64,000 nt of DNA from Planctomicrobium piriforme (GCA_945860955.1 CAMATH010000014.1:1-64000); one strand, 5' to 3'. Shown: positions 20,110-30,165, counted from the first letter of the stretch. Notes: generated by a model not told the origin, from the sequence alone. A program made the numbers and translations.

Positions 20110-20140
20110 CGATCAGAATTCACTCCCTTTCAAACGATCC

Positions 20141-21961
20141 ATGACCCCAACGGCCTCACCCGAGCTGACCCAACTGGAACTGCTGGCGCAGGTTGATGAC
20201 CTGGTCCTCCGGCTGGAACGTTTCACCGAACCAAACTCAGTCTGGGATCCCCTGGCCCGCGGACAAGCGTTGGTCCGCCGACTTCTCGCGCGGGTCGACA
20301 CGCTCCGTTCGCGATCGCAGGCACCGCTGGTCGTCGCGACGTTTGGCGGAACCGGTACGGGAAAGAGCGCCCTGGTCAACGCTCTGGTCGGGCAGGAATG
20401 CACGGCGAGCGGCCGACAGCGACCGACAACGACCCGTCCGGTTCTGATTGTCCATCCGGAAACCGACTTGAGCCTCTTGGGGTTGCCGATTGAGAATTTT
20501 GAGATCGCGAAGATCGCCGCCCCCATGTTGACCGATCTGGTCATTCTCGATTGCCCCGATCCCGACACCAACGAAGCCGAAACGGCCGGCAGCAACCTGG
20601 CGATGCTGCACGGACTGCTGCCATGGTGCGATGTGCTGCTGTACGTTTCCACGCAGCAAAAATATCGCTCGGCACGTGTCACGGGCGAGTTGCTGCAAGC
20701 GGCGACCGGTTGCCGACTGGTGTTTGTGCAGACCTGCGCCGACCTCGACAGCGATATTCGCGACGACTGGAAGAAGCAGCTCTCGGAACACTATTCCGTT
20801 CCCGAGATTTTCTTCGTCGACTCGCTCCGGGCACTGCGGGAGCAGCAGGGAGGAGCGGAAGCGTCGGGGGAATTCCGGCGGCTGCGGGGTCTCTTCTCGG
20901 CGGAACTCGCGGCGGGTCGCCGGGCACAGATCCGCCGGGCGAACTTGCTGGATCTGACCTCCACCACACTGGAGCGGTGTCAGGAATACTGCGGCACAAA
21001 GCTCGACGCGATCGGCCGGCTGGAAGAGACGCTTGACCTACAGGAGCGGAAACAGATCGATGTGATGTCGGCGCGATTGAAAGACGAATTGCTGTCGAGC
21101 CGACAGTTGTGGGAACGACGGCTGTTGCAGGAGATCACAACCCGTTGGTCATTGACCCCATTTTCGGCGGTGCTGCGAATCTACAACAGCCTGGGGAGCC
21201 TGATCGCGTCGGCGAGTTTCTTCCGGGCGCGAAGTTCGGTGCAACTGGCGCTGATTGGAGCGGTGCAGGGAGTGCGCTGGCTCAACGCGCGAAAAGAGGA
21301 GCTGGTTTCCGACAATCGACTCGACCGTGCCGCGAGCCTGGGGTTGGATGATTCGGTCCTGCGGGAAACGCAAATCGAGGTGGCGGGCTATGTGCGGGAC
21401 GCCGGCCTCGACCCGGCGCTCGCGCAGGGGGGAAGCATCGAACAATTGCGGAGCGAGGCGTTGCGGGTCGAAGGGCAATTCCTGGGTGATGCCGCCGGCA
21501 AGATCGATGAGATCATCGCGGAACTGGCCGTTCGTCACTCCGGCAGTCTGGGGCGGATTGTCTATGAGACACTGTTGTGCCTGCTCTTGGCGTACATCGT
21601 TGGCTGGCCGGCCTACAATTTTTTTGTGGCCCATCCGATTTTCGACAAAGATCTCATCTCGTCCGATTTCTACATTCACGGCGGGGTGTTTCTGGTGATC
21701 TGGTCGGCGATACTGGTGATGGTGTTCACGTCGCGTCTGCGGGTGGGGCTGGTCGATCGCGTGGGGGATCTGGCCCAGCAGATGGCCCAACAGCGGTTGG
21801 CCAACGGGTTGTTCCCCAAGCTGGAACACGCATGCCAGGATCTGCGGATTCAGAGGGAACAACTGGCCGCGCTCGGGGCTCAAACCGCCGCTTTACGCCG
21901 CGAATTGCCGGCGTCGACGGGTTTGGGGAATGCCAGAGCCGACACTGCCGGTGTCGGCTGA
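20141..21961 (+). CDS. Dynamin-like GTPase with membrane segments
   Basis: A 606-residue protein with a P-loop GTPase domain near the N-terminus: Walker A/G1 GGTGTGKSALVNAL (69-82), a threonine-rich switch (RPTTTRPV), and G3 as DCPD (DxxG is not strictly kept). A long helical region follows, and two hydrophobic segments near the C-terminus (TLLCLLLAYIVGWPAYNFF and GVFLVIWSAILVMVF) lead into a final coiled-coil part. This layout fits bacterial dynamin-like or YfjP/YeeP-like GTPases, which remodel or sense membranes. The canonical N/TKxD specificity motif is not obvious. It is convergent with mcsB. Confidence 0.8.
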   Translation: MTPTASPELTQLELLAQVDDLVLRLERFTEPNSVWDPLARGQALVRRLLARVDTLRSRSQAPLVVATFGGTGTGKSALVNALVGQECTASGRQRPTTTRPVLIVHPETDLSLLGLPIENFEIAKIAAPMLTDLVILDCPDPDTNEAETAGSNLAMLHGLLPWCDVLLYVSTQQKYRSARVTGELLQAATGCRLVFVQTCADLDSDIRDDWKKQLSEHYSVPEIFFVDSLRALREQQGGAEASGEFRRLRGLFSAELAAGRRAQIRRANLLDLTSTTLERCQEYCGTKLDAIGRLEETLDLQERKQIDVMSARLKDELLSSRQLWERRLLQEITTRWSLTPFSAVLRIYNSLGSLIASASFFRARSSVQLALIGAVQGVRWLNARKEELVSDNRLDRAASLGLDDSVLRETQIEVAGYVRDAGLDPALAQGGSIEQLRSEALRVEGQFLGDAAGKIDEIIAELAVRHSGSLGRIVYETLLCLLLAYIVGWPAYNFFVAHPIFDKDLISSDFYIHGGVFLVIWSAILVMVFTSRLRVGLVDRVGDLAQQMAQQRLANGLFPKLEHACQDLRIQREQLAALGAQTAALRRELPASTGLGNARADTAGVG

Positions 21962-22013
21962 ATCACGGGATTACGATTCAGTTGTTCTGAAAGCGAAGGG
22001 GTTGAGTATTGCC

Positions 22014-23084
22014 TTAGTTCTTATCCCCTTGAGCGGGAGGCGAAAGTCGATGCCGCAGGTAACCGGCCCGCGCTGCGTTCCGATCTGCTGAATCGAGCGT
22101 CGTCTTCCGCAGTTTCTGCAAATGAGCGGGTTGCGTGTGTATGAACAGTTCGTTCACTGTGGGGATCGACAAATCGTCGATGAATCCCAAATTCACTCCC
22201 ATTCGCACACTCGACAGCAGGTCCATTGTCTCCTGAGAACTGATCGATTGAGCCGACCGCAACAGGCCATACGCCCGTGAGATCTTATCGTGCAACTCGG
22301 CCCGATTGTCTTTCACAAGCGCCGACCGCACTTTCCGTTCGTACAGAATGATGTTCGGGATGACATCCTTCAGGCTGCGAATCAGTTTTTCTTCGCTCTT
22401 TCCCAGCGTGATCTGGTTCGAGATCTGGTAAAAGTCCCCCATCGCCTGGGTTCCTTCGCCATACAAACCACGCACCGCGAGATTGATCTTCTGGAGCGCC
22501 TGAAACACTTTCTTCACTTCACCCGTCATCACCAGGGCCGGCAGGTGCAACAACACGCTGACCCGGATTCCGGTCCCGACGTTCGTCGGGCACGCGGTGA
22601 GGTAACCCAGTTCTTCGCTGAACGCGTAGGTCACCCGCTCCTCAAGCAGATCGTCGATCCGATTGATCTGTTGCCAGCAGGAATCAAGATCGAAGCCGCT
22701 GTGCAACACCTGAATCCGCAAATGGTCCTCTTCGTTGACCATCAGGCTGATATTCTCTCCCTCGGTGAAGCAGACCCCGCGCGAACCGTGACTCTCGGAT
22801 AACTCGCGGCTGATGAGTTGGCGTTCGACCAGAAACTGCCGATCGAGTCGTTCGAGATGACTGACGTCGAGGTAAGACCGCGGCCCACCCAGCGAGAGTT
22901 CGTTGAGATGTCGCCGGAGCGTCCGCTCGATCTCGGACCGAACGCTGTCGTCGGCCCGATTGAGGAAGGGAAACTGCGCCAAGTTGCGAGCCAGGCGGAT
23001 CCGGCTTGACATGACAATGTCGGAGTCCGATCCGGTCCCTCGCAACCATTCGCCGCGGCGCGGCACCAGGTCATTCAGCTCCAC
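22014..23084 (-). CDS. mcsB: Protein arginine kinase McsB
   Basis: A 356-residue ATP:guanido phosphotransferase. Key family blocks are VMSSRIRLARNL, NEEDHLRIQ and TACPTNVGTGIRVSVLLHLP, which carries the catalytic-loop cysteine. In Firmicutes McsB phosphorylates arginine residues to mark proteins for ClpCP. Near the C-terminus RNAARA resembles the RDxxRA phosphoarginine-sensing motif, with Asp replaced by Asn. The start is GTG with a GGAAGAG Shine-Dalgarno. It lies 41 nt after mcsA; no ctsR or clpC is adjacent. Confidence 0.95.
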   Translation of the reverse strand: MELNDLVPRRGEWLRGTGSDSDIVMSSRIRLARNLAQFPFLNRADDSVRSEIERTLRRHLNELSLGGPRSYLDVSHLERLDRQFLVERQLISRELSESHGSRGVCFTEGENISLMVNEEDHLRIQVLHSGFDLDSCWQQINRIDDLLEERVTYAFSEELGYLTACPTNVGTGIRVSVLLHLPALVMTGEVKKVFQALQKINLAVRGLYGEGTQAMGDFYQISNQITLGKSEEKLIRSLKDVIPNIILYERKVRSALVKDNRAELHDKISRAYGLLRSAQSISSQETMDLLSSVRMGVNLGFIDDLSIPTVNELFIHTQPAHLQKLRKTTLDSADRNAARAGYLRHRLSPPAQGDKN

Positions 23085-23125
23085 GACTGCTCTTCCTTGT
23101 TCATGCTACACCGGTCCACTGGGGT

Positions 23126-23620
23126 TTATGCTTCGCCAGCGTCGGCCGACTCGTGTTCCAGCGACTGGATCTGATCGCGCAGTTTGGCTGCCTGTTCATA
23201 CGACTCTTCCGCAACCGCCGCCTGAAGTTCGTTTCGCAATCGGACCAGTTCATAGCGTTTGCGACTGTCGACCGGAGCGCGGCGGGGGAATTTTCCCACA
23301 TGCTGGGTGTCGCCGTGAATGTTCTCGAGCAACGGCACGAGTTCGTCTCGAAACGCGGTGTAGCACTGGGGGCAACCGAGGCGCCCCTGGCTGCGGAATT
23401 CGCGAAACGTGAGTTTGCAGTGCGGGCAAACCAAGCGTTCCAATTCCTCCAACTCCGACTCGCTCATGCCGGCGGGATTGGCACTGGAGACGGGTTCCGG
23501 AGAGGCGGTCACCATGTACTTCTGCGCGCACTCTTCGCACAGGTGCAGTTCCTGAGTCTGCCCTTTTTCAATCTCAGTCACGTGCAGAGTCGCCACTTTG
23601 GGGCAGCGGTCGCATTTCAT
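23126..23620 (-). CDS. mcsA: McsA-like activator of McsB (UvrB/UvrC motif protein)
   Basis: The 164-residue protein has zinc-binding CxxC pairs (CDRC and CEEC, then CPHC and CPQC) and a C-terminal UVR motif (ELQAAVAEESYEQAAKLRDQ). This is the layout of McsA, the zinc protein that stimulates the McsB arginine kinase. The ATG of MKCDRCPKVATLHV is chosen because the first zinc knuckle starts there. It is directly followed by mcsB in an operon and divergent from trpE. Confidence 0.93.
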   Translation of the reverse strand: MKCDRCPKVATLHVTEIEKGQTQELHLCEECAQKYMVTASPEPVSSANPAGMSESELEELERLVCPHCKLTFREFRSQGRLGCPQCYTAFRDELVPLLENIHGDTQHVGKFPRRAPVDSRKRYELVRLRNELQAAVAEESYEQAAKLRDQIQSLEHESADAGEA

Positions 23621-23891
23621 TCCTGGTTCGCCCTGGCGAATCGCCAATGCGGGGATTGGCTGGTCGACGACGTGCGGTGGTTGGATCGATCCAACGCACG
23701 GGCGAATCGAACGCGAACACACGTCGCGCCGGCCGGCTTGGACAGATCCCCGGAACGTCTGCTAAAACAGTGTTGCATTCTACCCGTAGGGAGGGGGCTG
23801 TCAAGCCGCGTTCCCGCCACGGAGAATCACCTAAATCACCACCCGGCTTATGGATGCGACACGCCTCCTCGGCCGACCCCTCGGGTAACCC

Positions 23892-25379
23892 ATGTCCCGT
23901 TTTCTCCCCGACTTTGAGACTTTTTCCCGGTTGGCCTCGCAGGGGAGTCTCGTTCCCATTTACCGCCAACTCGTGGCGGACACCCTCACCCCCCTGTCCG
24001 CCTACAGCAAACTCCAGTGGGGCGAGTCGAGTTTCCTTTTCGAAAGTGTCGTCGGCGGTGAGCAGATCGGCCGGTTCAGCTTTTTAGGTGCCGATCCGTT
24101 TTTGCAGATCGAGGCGTTTGGCAACACCGTGGTCGTCACCCAGGACGGGGTCCCGCAAAGTCACACTTCGGACGATCCTCTTCGAGATCTCGAAGAACTC
24201 GTCGCGAAATACCGCGCGCCTCATGTTCCCGGACTGCCCCGATTCTGCGGTGGAGCCGTGGGGTATTTCAGTTACGACGTGGTCCGCTACACCGAGCGGC
24301 TGCCGAACGCCCCGACCGACGACCGGCAACTCCCCGATCTCTCATTCGCTCTCTACGACCGCATGGTCATCTTCGACCAGATCCGCAAGACGATTCTGGT
24401 GGTGGCCCACGCCCAGACCCAGGGAGGTGACTTGCGGGCGCTGTACGACGCCGCCTGCGAACGGATTGACGAAACCTGCCGCCGACTGCACCGGGGCGCG
24501 GTCAACCTGCAACTGACCGACATCGACCTTTCGGGCGACCCGCATCTGGAATGGAAGTCCAATTTCACCCGGGATGGATTTGAAAACGCCGTCCGCAAGT
24601 GTCAGGAGTACATTCGCGCGGGCGATATCTTTCAAGTCGTGATCAGCCAACGGCTACAAATCGAAACTTCGACCCGCCCGATCGACATCTACCGGGCGCT
24701 GCGGATCGTGAACCCCAGCCCGTTCATGTTTCTGCTCCGCACCCCCGGCGTCAACCTGGTCGGGGCGTCTCCAGAAATCATGGTGCGGGTCGAAGAGGGC
24801 GAAGTGACCATTCGACCGCTCGCCGGTACCCGACCACGCGGCAAGAGTGACGAAGAGGACGCCAAGCTCGAACGGGAACTGCTGGCCGACCCCAAAGAGT
24901 GTGCCGAGCATGTCATGCTGGTCGACCTTGCCCGGAACGATGTCGGCCGGGTCGCGCAGTATGGCTCGGTCGAACTCTCGGATGTGATGAAGGTCGAACG
25001 CTACAGCCACGTGATGCACATCACGTCGAACGTTATCGGCCAGTTGCAACCGGGAAAAACGGCGCTCGACGCGCTGCGGGCGGGATTGCCGGCAGGAACC
25101 GTTTCGGGGGCTCCCAAGGTGCGGGCCATGCAGATCATTGACGAGATCGAACCACACCGTCGCGGCCCCTACGCGGGCGCGGTCGGGTACATGGACTTCA
25201 CCGGCAATATGGACACCTGCATCGCGCTCCGCACCCTGGTAATGATCGGCCAGACTGCGTACGTGCAGGCGGGAGCCGGGATCGTCGCCGACAGCGTCCC
25301 CAGCGAGGAATACCAGGAAACGCTCAACAAGGCGAAAGGGCTGATGAAGGCGATCGAGATCGCTCAGCGGCAATTGTAA
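23892..25379 (+). CDS. trpE: Anthranilate synthase component I
   Basis: A 495-residue TrpE, which converts chorismate to anthranilate with ammonia from the TrpG subunit. The N-terminal tryptophan-binding region is present ([21 protein letters not shown], equivalent to the LLES feedback site). The chorismate-binding domain has [39 protein letters not shown] and [13 protein letters not shown]. The gene stands alone; trpG and the other trp genes are not adjacent. I see no leader peptide with tandem Trp codons upstream, so attenuation is not supported. Confidence 0.97.
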   Translation: MSRFLPDFETFSRLASQGSLVPIYRQLVADTLTPLSAYSKLQWGESSFLFESVVGGEQIGRFSFLGADPFLQIEAFGNTVVVTQDGVPQSHTSDDPLRDLEELVAKYRAPHVPGLPRFCGGAVGYFSYDVVRYTERLPNAPTDDRQLPDLSFALYDRMVIFDQIRKTILVVAHAQTQGGDLRALYDAACERIDETCRRLHRGAVNLQLTDIDLSGDPHLEWKSNFTRDGFENAVRKCQEYIRAGDIFQVVISQRLQIETSTRPIDIYRALRIVNPSPFMFLLRTPGVNLVGASPEIMVRVEEGEVTIRPLAGTRPRGKSDEEDAKLERELLADPKECAEHVMLVDLARNDVGRVAQYGSVELSDVMKVERYSHVMHITSNVIGQLQPGKTALDALRAGLPAGTVSGAPKVRAMQIIDEIEPHRRGPYAGAVGYMDFTGNMDTCIALRTLVMIGQTAYVQAGAGIVADSVPSEEYQETLNKAKGLMKAIEIAQRQL

Positions 25380-25492
25380 GGGACGCCACCGCTAACGATC
25401 TCCGAACAGTGTCGTAAGATCCACTTTCGTTTAATGGTTTCTCCCACGCCGTTCTTTCATTTCACTCCGAACCAAATCACTGGCCGTCTCGA

Positions 25493-26884
25493 CTACGACG
25501 GGCTCTTGCGCAACGCGCGGAAGATTTTTCCCCCCGCGTACCCCGCCCGCGAACCGAGCTTTTCCTCCAATCGCAAAAGCTGATTGTACTTGGCCAATCT
25601 CTCACTACGAGCGACTGAGCCGATCTTGATCTGACCCGCCCCGGTCGCGACCGCCAGGTCGGCGATGAAGGAATCTTCGGTTTCTCCACTGCGGGCGGAG
25701 ACGACCGGCCAATACCCGACCGAGAGCGCCATCCGCAATGTCACCAGCGTCTCTGTCAACGAACCAATCTGGTTCAGCTTGATCAGCACGCTGTTGGCGC
25801 AACCCCTTTCAACCCCCCACTTCAGTCGCTCGGGATTCGTCACAAACAAATCATCGCCAATCAGTTGCAATCTCCCCCCGAGCCGATTCGTCAACAGGTT
25901 CCACCCGTCCCAGTCATCCTCGGCACAACCATCCTCAACGCTGATCAACGGATAACGCCGCGACCAGTCGTCGAGCAGGTCGACCATCCCCGCCGCGTCG
26001 AATTCCACATCTCCCCCCGACCGCAACCGGTAGCGGCCGGCATCAAAAAAGTGCGTACTGGCGACATCCAGTCCCAAGGCGACATCGATCCCCGGCCGCA
26101 GTCCCGCCTGTTCAATCGCCAGCGTCAAAAACGACAGCGCCATTTCATTGCTGGTCAGCCGCGGTCCATAACCCCCCTCGTCCCCGACCAGCACCCCTTC
26201 GCAACCAGCCGATGTCAGCGCCTCTCCCAGTCGCCGGTAGATGGAAACGATCCACCCGAGCGCCTCGCGATAACTGCCGGCCCCCACGGGGAGTATCAGG
26301 AAATCCTGCAAGTCGAGATTGCGACCCGCATGCAATCCCCCGGAAATCATGTTGACCATGGGCAGTGGCAGCAGCAGTTCCTGACCCAAAGGTGCCAGTG
26401 ATGCATCCGACATTCCCATCCGCCCTGGCGTCCGTAATTCGACGGGAAGGGCCGTCTGTTGCCACAGATCGAGCAGATGAACCACCAAGTCGACGCGCCG
26501 CGCGACCGCCGCCGCCTGAGCGTTCGCCAGCGAGATTCCCAAAATCGCGTTGGCCCCCAGTCGCGATTTGTGCGGCGAACCATCCAACTCAAGCAGACGG
26601 CGATCGAGGGCGACCTGATCGACAGCATCCATTCCCACACATTCCGGTCCCAGCACCGCCGCGACGGATTGCACCGCTTTCAAAACCCCCTGGCCACCGA
26701 AACGGGTGGGATCACCGTCACGCAACTCGTGCGCTTCGAATTGACCGGTACTCGCGCCACTGGGAACGATCGCCCGACCAACGGCGTGAGGTCCACAGTG
26801 GACCTCAACCTCAACGGTCGGTTTGCCCCGACTGTCGAGAACCTCGCGGGCATGAACGTGAGTGATCTTGGTGGGATGTGACAT
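25493..26884 (-). CDS. eno: Enolase-family protein with altered active site
   Basis: A 463-residue enolase (2-phosphoglycerate to phosphoenolpyruvate). Kept features are the loop SGAST, the base Lys369 (LIKLNQIGSLTET), the acid Glu236 (GDEGGYG), metal ligands Asp273, Glu317 and Asp344, and His185 (GGLHAG). In the block normally reading SHRSGETEDT the His is Ala397 (SARSGETEDS), confirmed in the codon GCC. There is also an insert around 145-168. Activity may therefore be reduced or changed; it may be a paralogue beside a standard enolase elsewhere. The ATG overlaps the stop of the response-regulator gene, so expression is coupled to that two-component system. Confidence 0.9.
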   Translation of the reverse strand: MSHPTKITHVHAREVLDSRGKPTVEVEVHCGPHAVGRAIVPSGASTGQFEAHELRDGDPTRFGGQGVLKAVQSVAAVLGPECVGMDAVDQVALDRRLLELDGSPHKSRLGANAILGISLANAQAAAVARRVDLVVHLLDLWQQTALPVELRTPGRMGMSDASLAPLGQELLLPLPMVNMISGGLHAGRNLDLQDFLILPVGAGSYREALGWIVSIYRRLGEALTSAGCEGVLVGDEGGYGPRLTSNEMALSFLTLAIEQAGLRPGIDVALGLDVASTHFFDAGRYRLRSGGDVEFDAAGMVDLLDDWSRRYPLISVEDGCAEDDWDGWNLLTNRLGGRLQLIGDDLFVTNPERLKWGVERGCANSVLIKLNQIGSLTETLVTLRMALSVGYWPVVSARSGETEDSFIADLAVATGAGQIKIGSVARSERLAKYNQLLRLEEKLGSRAGYAGGKIFRALRKSPS

Positions 26885-28329
26885 CAATCCAGTCTGTCTT
26901 GATCGGGGAAATCTCGCTTCATCGAACGGATTTTGCCGCGTAACGTCGGGCGGCTCAATCCCAGCAGTTCGGCGGCCGAGGCCTGGTTACCATGTGTTCT
27001 TTTCATCGCGCCGGTCACCACAATTCGGTCGAACTGGCGCAGCGCCCGCCGATACAGACCCCGCTCCTGGGACAGTAATCCCGCGTCGACCTCGCGTGCC
27101 AGTGACTCCCAGGTCGCAACCACATTGGAGTCCACCTCTGACGACTCTTCCGGAACCGGTTGTCGCAAAAACTCAGAAGGCAGATACTCGGGAATCAACA
27201 CGGGGCCCGACGATCGAATCAGTGACTCCCGAATCACGTTTTGCAATTCGCGCACATTGCCCGGCCAGTTGTACTGCTGCATTCGCTCGAGGGACTCTTC
27301 CGAAATGGAAGTGACCGCCGTTCCCAGTTGGCGGTTCTTGCGAAACAAGAAGTAGTGGGCAAGTTCGGCGATGTCCTGAGCCCGGTCACGCAGCGGCGGC
27401 AACGCGATCGTGAATCCGCGGAGGCGAAAGTACAGATCTTTGCGGAACCGCTGATGTTCCATCAACTGCTCGAGATCCTGGGTGGAGGTCGCCAGAATCC
27501 GCACATCGGCGACCTGAGTCTCGCCCCCCCCCACGCGCTCAAACTGTTTGTCTTCCAGTAATCGCAACAGTCGGGCCTGCGCGTCGTGCGACAATTCCCC
27601 CACTTCGTCGATCAGCAGGATCCCCCCCATCGCCTGTTCGACCTTCCCAATGCGACGCCGGTCGGCTCCCGGGTAGGCACCCGCTTCATGACCAAACAGC
27701 TCGCCATCAATGTGTTGCGGTGAACGCCCCGCGCAGTTCACCAGCAGGAATGGCCCGCCACGACGGTCACTGTGCTGATAAATCGCTCGGGCCGCGAGTT
27801 CCTTGCCGGTTCCGACTTCGCCCAACAGCAGGACGCACCCTTGCTGCCCCGCCACCCGTCCAATCTGCTTGAACACCGAACGCATCGCGGCGCTGGAACC
27901 CACCAGCAGATCCGCCTGCTCCGTCACCGGCCCTCCCTCTTCCATGATCGCGGGGCGACGCATGACCCGCGCCACCTCGGCTCCCTGTTTCACGATTTCT
28001 CGCAAATGCCCCGCGTCGAGTGGTTTGACCAGATAGTCGTACGCCCCGCGGCGCATCGCTTCGATCGCCGTTTCTGCGGTCCCGTGTCCTGTAATGAAAA
28101 TCACCACGCATTTCGGGTCAATCGATCGCAATTGATCGAAGACCTTCAGTCCGTCGGCGTTCCCCAGGCGGATATCGAGAAGAATCACATCGGGCGACTC
28201 GTCGCGCAGTTGGCGGACCGCGCTCTCCGCACTGTCGGCCTCGAGGACTGTGATCTCGTCCTGTGCGAACACCTGTTGGACACTGAACCGAATTCCCGGC
28301 TCGTCATCAACAATCAGCAACTTAAACAT
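26884..28329 (-). CDS. NtrC-family response regulator with non-canonical GAFTGA loop
   Basis: A 481-residue regulator. The receiver domain has the phosphoacceptor Asp52. The AAA+ domain has Walker A GEVGTGKE (170-177) and Walker B GGILLIDEVGEL. A C-terminal Fis-type helix-turn-helix (QASAAELLGLSRPTLRGKI) completes the protein. The sigma-54-contacting loop, normally GAFTGA, reads GAYPGA (217-222), so activation of sigma-54 polymerase by the usual mechanism is doubtful. Its start overlaps the histidine kinase gene by 8 nt and its end overlaps the enolase start, so the three genes form one operon. Confidence 0.93.
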   Translation of the reverse strand: MFKLLIVDDEPGIRFSVQQVFAQDEITVLEADSAESAVRQLRDESPDVILLDIRLGNADGLKVFDQLRSIDPKCVVIFITGHGTAETAIEAMRRGAYDYLVKPLDAGHLREIVKQGAEVARVMRRPAIMEEGGPVTEQADLLVGSSAAMRSVFKQIGRVAGQQGCVLLLGEVGTGKELAARAIYQHSDRRGGPFLLVNCAGRSPQHIDGELFGHEAGAYPGADRRRIGKVEQAMGGILLIDEVGELSHDAQARLLRLLEDKQFERVGGGETQVADVRILATSTQDLEQLMEHQRFRKDLYFRLRGFTIALPPLRDRAQDIAELAHYFLFRKNRQLGTAVTSISEESLERMQQYNWPGNVRELQNVIRESLIRSSGPVLIPEYLPSEFLRQPVPEESSEVDSNVVATWESLAREVDAGLLSQERGLYRRALRQFDRIVVTGAMKRTHGNQASAAELLGLSRPTLRGKIRSMKRDFPDQDRLD

Positions 28330-29875
28330 TTGACGTCTCCTGCGGGTTCAGTCTTTTTTGGGTGGAGTCGCTCGTGAATGTCTCAATGACACAGGGCAAT
28401 CGCATGATGAAACAGGCCCCACGCTCCACGCGGTTGGTGGCTCGCAACTCACCGCCGTGTTCCTCCACGATCCGGCGACTCACGGCCAGCCCCAGCCCAG
28501 TGCCCCGTTCCTTGGTCGTGACGAACGGTTCGAACAGGTGGTCCAGGACTTCGTTGGGAATTCCCTCACCGTTATCCAGAACCTCGACCTGGCAAAACGG
28601 GGCTTCGTCCTCAGCCTGGGATTCGCGGTCCGGTGGGTGGAGCGCCACGCTCAGGGTTCCCCCTCCCGGCATCGCTTCGATTCCGTTCAGCAGCAGGTTG
28701 ACCAGAACCTGCTGCAATTGACTGGGGTCGCCGTCAATCAAAATGGGCTGTTGCGCGGCGGCATAGCCGATCGTGACATTTTGCTGTGCCGCCCGGGCAT
28801 GGACCAGATTCCCCACCCGTCGCACCGTGTCTCGCAAATCGTGCCGCGCGCGACGCTGCCGGGGCGGGCGGGCGAAGTCGAGCAAACTCTGAATCGTCCG
28901 CTCCATACGTTCAATTTCATCAAGAATGACCTGAAATTGACGTCCTTTGTCCTCGGTGTTGTGATCGGCGGGGGCGGAGCTTTTCGTGGGACGACCTGCC
29001 TGGGGAAATCCGGTCTGGACCAGCAGCTTCACGGAAGTGAGGGGATTTCGCAGTTCGTGGGCCACGCCGGCCGCCAGTTGCCCAACCGCCGCCAGGCGCT
29101 CGTTTCGCAACACCTCTCGTCGCGCCGAGTTGAGTTCGGTGACCGTCGTTTGCAGACGCTCTTGAACGCGGGCCACTTGCTGATCCAGGGATTCCAGGTC
29201 GGCCGGATCGGCCGACGAGACTTCGAGCCGACCCATGTCGGCATCGAACCCCTCCAGGCGGACGGTGATTCGCGAAATCTGTTTCCGTAATCGGGACGCC
29301 GCCCGATACCCCAGCCAGACCCCCAGCATCGGCCCCGCGATGTTGAGAACCTGACGAATGGTCAGAACCAATTGGATGTAGTGACGAAATTCCGCCTGCC
29401 GTTGCTGAATCACCTGGTCATTCGACTCGATGAAGGTGTGACAGTCGGTCGACATCGCCGACGCCAGCCGAGCGAGTCTTCGAGATCGGGCCTGGCCTTC
29501 ACTGGTTCGATCGAATTCCCCGACAACACCTTGAAATTCTTGAAAATTCGATTCAACTTGAGACAGAAGGCCCTTATCCTGTGGAGCGCCCAGCGCGCGC
29601 ATTCGGCTCACCGCATTGGCAAAATCGATATTTGCAATCGGTTCCGAATCGAGTTCAATGGGGTCAATCAACCCGAGTTTGCTCTGGTACACCTTCCAGA
29701 CCGCCTGCTGCATGTCGTTGGCGGCATCGACCGCCGCCACGTTGCGGGTCAGCAGATCCTGATACCCGTTGTCCTGCCATGCCATGAAGATGGTGGTCGA
29801 CGTGCTGACGGCGAGCCACAAGCCGCCCAAAAGCAGCGTCGGACCCAGCACTTCTCTCCAAACTGGCAACTTCAT
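28322..29875 (-). CDS. Membrane sensor histidine kinase (NtrB/AtoS type)
   Basis: A 517-residue sensor with a first membrane helix at about 8-31, an extracytoplasmic helical region, a second helix at about 168-190, a HAMP-like/coiled-coil linker, a HisKA domain with phosphoacceptor His273 in AAGVAHELRNPLTSVKLL, and a HATPase domain (LVNLLLNGIEAMPGG, DNGEGIP, GTGLGLAVSRRIVEEHGG). The start at the Met of MKLPVWREV is used because the membrane helix begins just after it. It is the partner of the adjacent response regulator. The signal sensed is unknown. It is divergent from pyruvate kinase. Confidence 0.94.
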   Translation of the reverse strand: MKLPVWREVLGPTLLLGGLWLAVSTSTTIFMAWQDNGYQDLLTRNVAAVDAANDMQQAVWKVYQSKLGLIDPIELDSEPIANIDFANAVSRMRALGAPQDKGLLSQVESNFQEFQGVVGEFDRTSEGQARSRRLARLASAMSTDCHTFIESNDQVIQQRQAEFRHYIQLVLTIRQVLNIAGPMLGVWLGYRAASRLRKQISRITVRLEGFDADMGRLEVSSADPADLESLDQQVARVQERLQTTVTELNSARREVLRNERLAAVGQLAAGVAHELRNPLTSVKLLVQTGFPQAGRPTKSSAPADHNTEDKGRQFQVILDEIERMERTIQSLLDFARPPRQRRARHDLRDTVRRVGNLVHARAAQQNVTIGYAAAQQPILIDGDPSQLQQVLVNLLLNGIEAMPGGGTLSVALHPPDRESQAEDEAPFCQVEVLDNGEGIPNEVLDHLFEPFVTTKERGTGLGLAVSRRIVEEHGGELRATNRVERGACFIMRLPCVIETFTSDSTQKRLNPQETSNV

Positions 29876-30165
29876 CGAAAAGGGCGATCCCACTCGGCAG
29901 AACAACGGGTTTCGGGACTCGACAGGCTGAATCCCCGCGACAATCGTCCATGGTATCGGTCGCAATGGTGATGTTCCATGCGAACTTCGGTTTTCTTCGA
30001 CCGCGAAATGCCGTAACGGGCCGGCACTGGGAAAAATCCCTTTCAGAATGGGAAAAAACACCGTTTGCAAGGCGGCAAACTTGCCATTCCGTCCCACAGG
30101 TCTGGCCTCGCGGCTCCAATTTGCGGATACTACCCCACTTGAAACCGCCTCACCTGGAGTGACGA

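Noticed and set aside
23621-23891. Trp attenuator before trpE
   Set aside because: No short leader with tandem Trp codons and no terminator/antiterminator pair is visible.
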